Source: an uncultured Chromatiaceae bacterium (GTDB taxonomy: Bacteria; Pseudomonadota; Gammaproteobacteria; Enterobacterales; Alteromonadaceae). Taken from it: DNA of 17,212 nt. This document shows, one piece after another, positions 1-6,761 of the stretch (positions are counted from its first letter, which is position 1; each line of letters starts with the position of its first letter). The notes below the pieces were generated by a model. It was not told where the DNA came from and did not search any database. It saw only the letters and a program-made list of their open reading frames with translations. The stretch is taken from the NCBI GenBank assembly GCA_946482615.1, contig CAMLSF010000080.1:1-17212 (forward strand), written 5' to 3'. Position numbers and translations under genes: made by a program.

Positions 1-1719
1 GCCTTAATGGACGATGAGGGCGCTTATACCAATCCTCTGTCTGGTAATAAAGTAGACCCCTGTGCTGATGATGAAGCCAGAGACCTGGCTTGTCGGGATA
101 TCCGCTTATTGGATGCATATGTTTATGGCAATTTTGCGTTAAATGATGGCGCTAATCCATTGTCAGTCCGGGTCGGTCAACAGGTATTAAGCTGGGGTGA
201 AAGCACCTTTATCCAGCACGGTATTAACATTACGCCTATTGACGTCGGTGTAGCACGCAGCCCTGGTGCTGAATTAAAAGAAGCCTATATTCCTGTTGGC
301 ATGGCCTGGGCCTCTTTAGGTGTGACAGAGAACTTAACAGCGGAAGTGTTTTATCAGTACGAGTGGGAAAACAGCTATCTGCCCGTACCTGGCTCCTATT
401 TCTCTACCAACGACTTTGCCGGCAAAGGTGGTTATGGCCAGAATATTCAGTTAGGTTTTGCCGGTAACCCGGACATCGACCTGGACTTTTTAGTCTCTGA
501 AATGAACCTGATATCACAAAACGCTCCGGCACTGTTGGCCGCTCTGACCAACCCGGCTTCAACAGCGGCGCAACGTGCAGCTGCTGTAAATGCGATGCTG
601 GCGTATTCCACTAAAGTAACCTTAAGACCTGCGGGCTCAGCCGGTGAAATTGAACCGGAAGATGGTGGTCAATATGGTATCAAGCTGGAGTATTTTGCCC
701 CTGAACTGAACGACACCGAATTTGCTCTGTACCATATGAATTACCATAGCCGCACTCCGCTGATTTCAGGTATTGCTTCTGACTTCCGCGTAGGTGTTGA
801 TGCCAATGGACAGCCTTTGGGTGTGATCCAGTCTTTGGCCTATCTGGCGGCGAATCAGGGCAATATCACAAAAGACAATATCAATGAACTGGATGTATTC
901 TCTAAAGGTTTAATTCAGTATCCGGAAGATATTAAGCTCTATGGCTTTAGTTTTAATACCACGGTTGACGGCACCTCAGTGGCCGGTGAATTAGCCTACC
1001 GTCAGGATGAACCACTGCAAATTGATGACGTGGAAATTCTGTATGCCGGTATGCCAGAGCAGTTGGCCAACGCCGGTTTGCGTCCGGAATTGGAAGGCAT
1101 TAGTCAGATTGGTCGTTACGATGGCAATAAAATAGGTCCGGGTGAGTTTGCTCAGGGCTTTATTTTATCTGACACCACACAAGCACAAATTACAGTGACC
1201 CATTTGTTTGGTCCTATGTGGATTGCTGACAACTTCACTATGTTAGCTGAAGTGGGTGGTATCAAAATTAATGATATGCCGGATCCGTCAGTGTTACGTT
1301 TAAATGGTCCAAATACTGACCGTAGTGGTGGTCCTTTATTAGGCACTATCAACGGTGGTCCACTGGTGAATAAAGACGGTGTACATACAGCCTTGTCTAA
1401 TGGCGCTGAAACCAACCCTTTCCCGACCGCATCGGCCTGGGGTTACCGTTTATTAGCAAAAGCAGATTTCAACGATATCTTTGCGGGTGTCAATATGTCC
1501 CATCGTGTGGTGTTTTCACACGATGTGAACGGTATCACACCTGATCCACTGTTTATGTTCTCAAAAGACAAAAAGTCTGTGGGTTATACAGTGGCCTTTG
1601 ATTATCTGAACCGCTGGTCCTCTGAGTTCTCTTACAATGCCTTCTGGGGTGGCGTAGGTACAACCAATAATACGGCGGACCGTGATTTTGTATCTTTTAA
1701 CATTAAATACTCTATTTAA
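1..1719 (+). CDS. DUF1302 family outer-membrane protein (5' end cut by window edge)
   Basis: The reading frame is open from base 1 with no upstream stop. The ATG at 7 is therefore probably internal, and the signal peptide and first strands lie outside the window. Family hallmarks are visible: a motif around LLDAYVYGNF, then VGQQVLSWGESTFIQ (about residues 58-72), then RSPGAELKEAYIPVGMAWA, and FYQYEWENSYLPVPGS. Many short alternating polar/aromatic stretches and frequent Gly/Asn/Asp turns suit a beta-barrel or beta-rich outer-membrane protein. The last strand (FVSFNIKYSI) ends in Ile rather than the usual Phe/Trp. DUF1302 genes typically sit next to DUF1329 genes, as here (20 bp gap), so co-transcription is likely. 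A role as the outer-membrane end of a lipid or hydrophobic-substrate path is inference. Family call firm, function unknown. Confidence 0.88.
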   Translation, partial: ALMDDEGAYTNPLSGNKVDPCADDEARDLACRDIRLLDAYVYGNFALNDGANPLSVRVGQQVLSWGESTFIQHGINITPIDVGVARSPGAELKEAYIPVGMAWASLGVTENLTAEVFYQYEWENSYLPVPGSYFSTNDFAGKGGYGQNIQLGFAGNPDIDLDFLVSEMNLISQNAPALLAALTNPASTAAQRAAAVNAMLAYSTKVTLRPAGSAGEIEPEDGGQYGIKLEYFAPELNDTEFALYHMNYHSRTPLISGIASDFRVGVDANGQPLGVIQSLAYLAANQGNITKDNINELDVFSKGLIQYPEDIKLYGFSFNTTVDGTSVAGELAYRQDEPLQIDDVEILYAGMPEQLANAGLRPELEGISQIGRYDGNKIGPGEFAQGFILSDTTQAQITVTHLFGPMWIADNFTMLAEVGGIKINDMPDPSVLRLNGPNTDRSGGPLLGTINGGPLVNKDGVHTALSNGAETNPFPTASAWGYRLLAKADFNDIFAGVNMSHRVVFSHDVNGITPDPLFMFSKDKKSVGYTVAFDYLNRWSSEFSYNAFWGGVGTTNNTADRDFVSFNIKYSI

Positions 1720-1739
1720 GGGACGAGGCGAGAACCATT

Positions 1740-3101
1740 ATGAAAAAACTCACCCTGATTGCATCCACTATTGCGCTAGTTGTTAGCTGTGGTGCTATTG
1801 CGAAGTTAACTCCTGATCAGGTGGCCCGTTTGGGTGCTGATCTGACGCCACTTGGCGCAGAAAAAGCCGGTAATGCTGATGGCAGTATTCCGGCCTGGGA
1901 AGGCGGTATTCAATCAGCTCCTGCTGGTTATAAACCAGGTGATCACCACCCGGATCCGTTCGCTGGCGATAAAGTACTCTTTACTATTGATAAATCCAAT
2001 CTGGCGCAATACAAAAGTCTGTTAAGCCCGGGTCAGATCAAACTGTTTGAAGCTTACCCGGACAGTTACAAAATGAATGTGTATCAAACTCGCCGTACTG
2101 CGTCTTACCCACAGTATGTCTATGATGCAACAAAGAAAATTGCTGGAAATGCCGAATTGGTTGAAGGCGGTAATGGTATTGTTAACGCAGCCATTGGTAT
2201 TCCTTTTCCAATTCCATCGAACGGCTTAGAAGCGATTTGGAACCATACATTACGTTTCCGTGGTGTAGCGGCCAGTCGTAACGGCGGTCAGGTTGCACCT
2301 ACTGCTTCAGGCGACTATGTGACTATCGGCTTTGATGAACAAATTATGTTCAAATACTCAGCGCCTGATGCCACAGTAGAAGCGTTGCAAAAAGAAAATA
2401 TTCTGTTTCGCTTCAAGCAGGCAGTTACTACTCCGGCTCGTCTGGCTGGTACTGCGCTTTTAGTGCATGAAACTATGGATCAGGTGAAAACTCCACGCCA
2501 GGCCTGGACTTACAATACGGGTCAGCGCCGTGTACGTCGTGCACCAAACGTAGCTTATGATGCACCAGGTACAGCCTCTGATGGTCTGCGTACCACGGAT
2601 GACTTCGATATGTTTAACGGTTCACCTAACCGTTACGACTGGAAGTTAGTGGGCAAACAAGAGCTGTTTATTCCTTACAACAGCTATAAGTTGCACAGCA
2701 AAGACGTGAAATATGCGGATCTGATCAAACCAGGTCATATTAATCCGGATTATGTGCGCTGGGAAAAACACCGTGTCTGGGTAGTGGAAGCCAACCTGAA
2801 AAGCGGCACCAGCCATGTTTATGGCAAACGTGTGTTCTTTATTGATGAAGACAGCTGGCAGGTTCATGTCGCTGATCTGTATGACAACAGAGGTGAGTTA
2901 TACCGTGTTGCTGTTGCTCATGGTCTGAACTACTACGAAGTACCAACACACTGGAGTACGCTGGAAGTTTTCCACGATCTGAATACCCGTCGTTATATCG
3001 CGATTGGTTTAGATAACGAAGACAAGATGTATGACTTCTCTGTACCGTTAACAGATAACGATTTCACTCCAGCGGCTTTACGCCGTGAAGGTACCCGTTA
3101 A
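1740..3101 (+). CDS. DUF1329 family periplasmic protein (LolA-like fold)
   Basis: This is a 453-residue exported protein. The ATG follows a GAGG Shine-Dalgarno at 1725-1728. The signal peptide is KK plus a hydrophobic core ending in AIA before Lys22; a VVSC at 14-17 could instead act as a weak lipobox. The mature N-terminus carries the family motif LGAEKAGNADGSIPAWEGG (about 39-57). Further family-like blocks are AWTYNTGQRRVRRAPNVAYD near the middle and YDWKLVGKQELFIPYN after it. A conserved C-terminal region (RVWVVEANLKSGTSHVYGKR, then DLYDNRGELYRV) follows. The family is described in domain databases as resembling LolA/outer-membrane lipoprotein-sorting proteins, which are hydrophobic-ligand carriers. 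It forms a pair with the upstream DUF1302 gene, and the transcript probably ends largely at the hairpin 17 bp downstream. A role as periplasmic carrier between the RND pump and the outer-membrane protein is inference. Confidence 0.9.
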   Translation: MKKLTLIASTIALVVSCGAIAKLTPDQVARLGADLTPLGAEKAGNADGSIPAWEGGIQSAPAGYKPGDHHPDPFAGDKVLFTIDKSNLAQYKSLLSPGQIKLFEAYPDSYKMNVYQTRRTASYPQYVYDATKKIAGNAELVEGGNGIVNAAIGIPFPIPSNGLEAIWNHTLRFRGVAASRNGGQVAPTASGDYVTIGFDEQIMFKYSAPDATVEALQKENILFRFKQAVTTPARLAGTALLVHETMDQVKTPRQAWTYNTGQRRVRRAPNVAYDAPGTASDGLRTTDDFDMFNGSPNRYDWKLVGKQELFIPYNSYKLHSKDVKYADLIKPGHINPDYVRWEKHRVWVVEANLKSGTSHVYGKRVFFIDEDSWQVHVADLYDNRGELYRVAVAHGLNYYEVPTHWSTLEVFHDLNTRRYIAIGLDNEDKMYDFSVPLTDNDFTPAALRREGTR

Positions 3102-3117
3102 GCTGTAAACATCTAAT

Positions 3118-3152
3118 AAACGGTTGGCTTAATGCCAACCGTTTTTGTTTTT
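3118..3152 (+). terminator. Intrinsic terminator after the DUF1329 gene
   Basis: An 11-bp perfect stem (3118-3128 with 3134-3144, core CGGTTGGC/GCCAACCG) and a TTAAT loop are followed by a T-rich tract to 3152. It begins 17 bp after the DUF1329 stop codon and ends only about 25 bp before the start of the next gene of the same cassette. Confidence 0.9.
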
Positions 3153-3177
3153 AAATTGATGCTGAGTGAAAACTCTA

Positions 3178-4203
3178 ATGATGGTTAAACTTTTATCCTC
3201 TGTCGCAGCTTTGCTGCTGACAACTCACATTTACGCCGGTTCTGCGGTCGTGCCAACCCCATCTTATCTGATGCCTTTGGCGGAAAAAGCAGTACTGACA
3301 GATTTAATCCGGGTGAACGATCAGCTGTATGTTGCGGTGGGCGATCGTGGCCATTTGCTGTTAAGTAAAGACAGCACAAGCTGGACTCAGGTGCAAACCC
3401 CGGTACAAAGTTTGTTTACGTCAGTGTATTTTTCTGATGAAACACATGGCTGGGCAGTAGGGCATGACGCCACTATTATTGCGACGAAAGACGGTGGCCA
3501 AAGCTGGCAGCTGCAGCAATTTAAACCTGAAACCGACAAGCCGCTGTTTGATATTTTGTTTGCTGATGCCAATAACGGTATAGCACTTGGCGCTTATGGT
3601 ATGTTTTACCGCACCACAGACGGCGGTAAAACCTGGCTGGACGAATTCCATCTGGAGTTGGTGGGTAGCGAGGATCAGGAGTATTTAAAAGAGCTGCAAG
3701 AAAGTGATCCTGATGCGTATCTGGAGGAACGCGCTTCTGTACTGCCACATTTTAACCGCATTTATCAGCACAACAATGTGCTGTATCTGATTGGTGAAGC
3801 AGGCTTTTTTGCCACCAGTGCAGATTTTGGCAAAAGTTGGACCCGTCACCCGGAGTTTTATAATGGTTCTTTGTTTGGCCTGACCATGACGCCAAAAAAT
3901 AGCCTGATCGCTGTAGGTTTACGTGGACATGTGTTCAGAAGCACTGACCTGGGCCAAAGCTGGCAGGAGATAAAACTGAATCAAACCGCGACACTGAACA
4001 GCGTGCTGACGGATGCTGCCGGCAATGTGTATTTAACCGGCAATGCCGGCACTTTGCTGGTCAGTCAGGATGATGGCGTTAGTTTTAGCGCTATACCAAC
4101 ACAAGACAGTAAAGCCATTTTGAATGCCGTCGCAGTCAAGGATCAGCTGGTATTAGTGACCGAAGCTGGAATTCGAACCTTAGCAATCAAGAAGCCGGAA
4201 TAA
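3178..4203 (+). CDS. YCF48-type beta-propeller protein, exported (Asp-box repeats)
   Basis: This is a periplasmic beta-propeller of about 341 residues. At least six BNR/Asp-box-like repeats (S/T-x-D-x-G-x-S/T-W/F) are visible: LLLSKDSTSWTQ, IIATKDGGQSWQL, FYRTTDGGKTWLD, FFATSADFGKSWTR, VFRSTDLGQSWQE and LLVSQDDGVSFSA. The N-terminus is a signal peptide (MMVKLL, a hydrophobic core, then THIYA before GSAV). I chose the ATG at 3178 because a GAGTGA-like sequence lies 8 nt upstream. The in-frame GTG at 3166 would add four residues but has no ribosome-binding site. The family is named after cyanobacterial Ycf48 and plant HCF136, photosystem II assembly factors. Nothing else here suggests photosynthesis, so 'photosystem' labels would mislead. 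The stop codon lies 1 nt before the RND gene, so the two are almost certainly translated together. An adaptor or scaffold role for the pump is inference. Confidence 0.85.
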   Translation: MMVKLLSSVAALLLTTHIYAGSAVVPTPSYLMPLAEKAVLTDLIRVNDQLYVAVGDRGHLLLSKDSTSWTQVQTPVQSLFTSVYFSDETHGWAVGHDATIIATKDGGQSWQLQQFKPETDKPLFDILFADANNGIALGAYGMFYRTTDGGKTWLDEFHLELVGSEDQEYLKELQESDPDAYLEERASVLPHFNRIYQHNNVLYLIGEAGFFATSADFGKSWTRHPEFYNGSLFGLTMTPKNSLIAVGLRGHVFRSTDLGQSWQEIKLNQTATLNSVLTDAAGNVYLTGNAGTLLVSQDDGVSFSAIPTQDSKAILNAVAVKDQLVLVTEAGIRTLAIKKPE

Positions 4204-4204
4204 C

Positions 4205-6523
4205 ATGAGTCTGAATCGAATAGTAACCAGCTGCGAAACGGTGTTATTCCGTCATCGTATCGCTGTCATCGTACTTTTTGTACTCGCTACTTTGTTTTTA
4301 TTATTTAAAGCCAGCCAAATTAAACTGGATGCGGCTTTTACTAAAAATATCCCGTTGCAGCATGAATACATGCAGACCTATATGCAGCACGCCAAAGATT
4401 TTGGTGGCGCCAATAATATTCTGGTGTCGGTCTGTGATGCCAAAGGCGATATTTTTAACCCGGATTTTTTTGCGTCATTTAAGAAAATCCATGATCAGAT
4501 TTATTACCTGCCCGGGGTAGACCGCAGTCTGGTGAAATCTCTGTATAGCCCCAGCACCCGTTTTGTCGAAGTAGTGGAAGACGGTTTTGCCGGTGGTCCT
4601 GTGATCCCAGCCGACTTTGCTCCAACGGCTGAAGGTTTGGCTGTAGTCAAAGCCAACGTAGAAAAAGCAGGTATTGTTGGCCGCATGGTGGCTGATGATT
4701 TCAGCTGCGCCATGGTGACAGCTCAGTTGCTGGAAGTGGACCCTGATACTCAACAAAAGCTCGATACTATTAAATTTGCTGCAGAGCTTGAGCAGCAGGT
4801 ACGAGGCCAGTATCAAAACGAAAATCTGACGGTGCATATTATTGGTTTTGCCAAAATGGTGGGTGATGTAGCGGACGGTGCTAAAGGCGTATTGGCGTTT
4901 TTTGCTGTGGCTATCGTTATAACTGCCATCATGGTGTATCTGTTTAGTGGCTCAGTGATGCTGACCTTATTACCTATCGCCTGTTCCTTAATCGCCGTGA
5001 TCTGGCAAATGGGTATGTTGACGGTATTGGGTTTTGGCATTGACCCTATGTCCATTCTGGTGCCTTTCCTGATTTTCGCTATAGGTGTCAGCCATGGCGT
5101 GCAGATGATCAATGCGACAGGTAAGAATGTTGCTTTAGGTATGGATGCAAAAACCGCAGCTCAGGCCAGCTTCCGTAAGCTGTTGATCCCGGGTGGTATA
5201 GCACTGTTATCCGACACTGTGGGTTTTATTACTCTGTTGATTATTGAGATTGGAGTGATCCGTGAGCTGGCCATTACCGCCAGTTTAGGTGTAGGTATTA
5301 TTATCCTGACGAACCTGATCTTATTGCCAGTATTGATGTCCTACGTCAAATTCAGCGACAAGTACAAGCAGAAGGTTCAGACGCCACATCCGCGTATTGA
5401 AAAGTTTTGGTACAGCTTGTCGGCCTTTGCGACCCCTAAATATGCAGTAGTGATTTTGATAGCTACAGCGGCGTTATTTGCTTTGGGCTGGCAGCAAAGT
5501 GCTTACCTGAAAATTGGTGATTTGCATCCGGGCGCGCCGGCTTTGCATGAAGATTCGGTTTATAACCAGGATACTTTCCTGATCACGGACCGCTATGCCA
5601 TTTCTGTGGATTACATCAATGTGATGGTCGAAACTCCGGCAAACGGTTGTACCTTCCATGATGTGATGAATAGGGTCGATCAGTTCCAGTGGCAAATGGA
5701 AAACGTACCTGGGGTGCAGTCTGCTGTGTCTTTGGCCTCAGTGTCCAAAACCATCAATGCGGCCTTTAATGAAGGCAACGTGAAATGGAAAGTGTTGCCA
5801 CGTACTACAGAGAGTTTAGTGCAGTCGTCCAGTAGAGTAGAAACCAGTACAGGTTTACTGAATAGTGATTGTTCTGTGATGCCGGTGATCCTGTTCTTAA
5901 ACGACCATAAAGCTGAGACTATTGAAACTGTGGTCGCTGCCGCGAAAAAAGCCGGCGCAGAACTCAGCACGGATGAGGTGAAGTTTAAGTTAGCTTCAGG
6001 TCCTGTCGGTGTGATGGCCGCTACTAACGAAGCGGTTGATGCAGCTCAGACCCCTATGATGTGGTATGTCTATGCGGCTGTGATAGTGCTGTGCTTAATC
6101 AGCTTCCGCTCAGTCAAAGCCACTGTGGCCGTGATAGTACCGCTTTATGTGGTCTCTATTCTGGCGACTGCTTTGATGACTAAACTGGAAATCGGCTTAA
6201 CAGTATCGACTTTACCCGTGATAGCCCTGGGTGTGGGTATAGGTGTCGACTATGGTATTTATATCCTGTCGAACATGACCCAGTTGCTGCGTGATGGTAC
6301 GCCGCTGCGTCAGGCTTATTTCACTGCATTAAAAGAGACGGGCAGCGCTGTTCTGTTCACTGGTATTACATTGGCTATAGGTGTCAGTACCTGGGTGTTC
6401 TCGGCGCTGAAATTCCAGGTCGATATGGGCATATTGCTGACCTTTATGTTTTTAGTGAATATGCTGGGTGCCGTTTTGGTGTTGCCGGCACTTGCAGCCT
6501 TTTTCTGGCGAAAAAATAACTAG
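4205..6523 (+). CDS. RND superfamily (MMPL-type) transporter, predicted hydrophobic-substrate exporter
   Basis: This 772-residue inner-membrane protein has the duplicated RND layout. TM1 is at about 17-36, a periplasmic domain at 37-225, TM2-6 at 226-382, TM7 at about 412-430, a second periplasmic domain at 431-612, and TM8-12 at 613-768. It lacks the long docking domains of 1000-residue AcrB-type pumps and matches the shorter 'predicted exporter' group that includes MMPL/HpnN-like proteins. TM10 carries GVGIGVDYGIY with the Asp682-Tyr683 pair typical of MMPL proton relays. The equivalent TM4 segment reads FAIGVSHGVQ, with Ser296-His297 instead. Each periplasmic domain has two cysteines (77/168 and 482/556). 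The start follows the YCF48 stop by 1 nt, with GGAA at its end as ribosome-binding site. No membrane-fusion-protein or TolC-like gene is adjacent; the DUF1329/DUF1302 pair may fill those roles (inference). Confidence 0.88.
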   Translation: MSLNRIVTSCETVLFRHRIAVIVLFVLATLFLLFKASQIKLDAAFTKNIPLQHEYMQTYMQHAKDFGGANNILVSVCDAKGDIFNPDFFASFKKIHDQIYYLPGVDRSLVKSLYSPSTRFVEVVEDGFAGGPVIPADFAPTAEGLAVVKANVEKAGIVGRMVADDFSCAMVTAQLLEVDPDTQQKLDTIKFAAELEQQVRGQYQNENLTVHIIGFAKMVGDVADGAKGVLAFFAVAIVITAIMVYLFSGSVMLTLLPIACSLIAVIWQMGMLTVLGFGIDPMSILVPFLIFAIGVSHGVQMINATGKNVALGMDAKTAAQASFRKLLIPGGIALLSDTVGFITLLIIEIGVIRELAITASLGVGIIILTNLILLPVLMSYVKFSDKYKQKVQTPHPRIEKFWYSLSAFATPKYAVVILIATAALFALGWQQSAYLKIGDLHPGAPALHEDSVYNQDTFLITDRYAISVDYINVMVETPANGCTFHDVMNRVDQFQWQMENVPGVQSAVSLASVSKTINAAFNEGNVKWKVLPRTTESLVQSSSRVETSTGLLNSDCSVMPVILFLNDHKAETIETVVAAAKKAGAELSTDEVKFKLASGPVGVMAATNEAVDAAQTPMMWYVYAAVIVLCLISFRSVKATVAVIVPLYVVSILATALMTKLEIGLTVSTLPVIALGVGIGVDYGIYILSNMTQLLRDGTPLRQAYFTALKETGSAVLFTGITLAIGVSTWVFSALKFQVDMGILLTFMFLVNMLGAVLVLPALAAFFWRKNN

Positions 6524-6558
6524 TTTTTGTTTATGTAAAAAACTGCATGTTTAAACAA

Positions 6559-6590
6559 GAAAATGGCCGTAAGGCCATTTTCTATTTACA
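6559..6590 (+). terminator. Probable intrinsic terminator closing the envelope cassette
   Basis: A 10-bp perfect stem (6559-6568 with 6573-6582, GAAAATGGCC/GGCCATTTTC) has a GTAA loop, 36 bp past the RND stop. The T-rich tract is partly inside the stem (ATTTTCTATTT), so it is less canonical than the other terminators here. The rest of the 238-bp gap to the glutamate dehydrogenase gene should hold that gene's promoter. A TTGTCA at 6604-6609 resembles a -35 box, but I found no convincing -10 partner. Confidence 0.7.
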
Positions 6591-6761
6591 GCGGATGAAT
6601 AACTTGTCAAATCAGCGATTTTTCTTCTGGTACAACCAGTAGCAAAGACATAAATAAAGCTCGAAAAGCCCGTCAATACTCAATAAACTTCGCACCTGAC
6701 ACGCTCTGTATGTAAGTAAACCCGGTCTTTGCAGGCTGAGGTTTCAAAAAAGGATACAAAA

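Noticed and set aside
4475..4837. Minus-strand open frame of 120 codons
   Set aside because: Antisense to the RND transporter gene, with no recognisable motif or ribosome-binding site.
6548..6557. TGTTTAAACA palindrome after the RND gene
   Set aside because: A short AT-rich palindrome next to a terminator; expected by chance and without any linked gene or promoter signal.
6729..6761. TTG start extending glutamate dehydrogenase by 11 residues
   Set aside because: No ribosome-binding site precedes the TTG, whereas ATG 6762 has AAGGA at ideal distance.
6524..6761. Small ORF, leader peptide or riboswitch before gdhB
   Set aside because: Only a trivial ATG-TAA at 6710-6715 and a 5-bp inverted repeat near 6627-6639 are visible. 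No riboswitch-like structure could be recognised.
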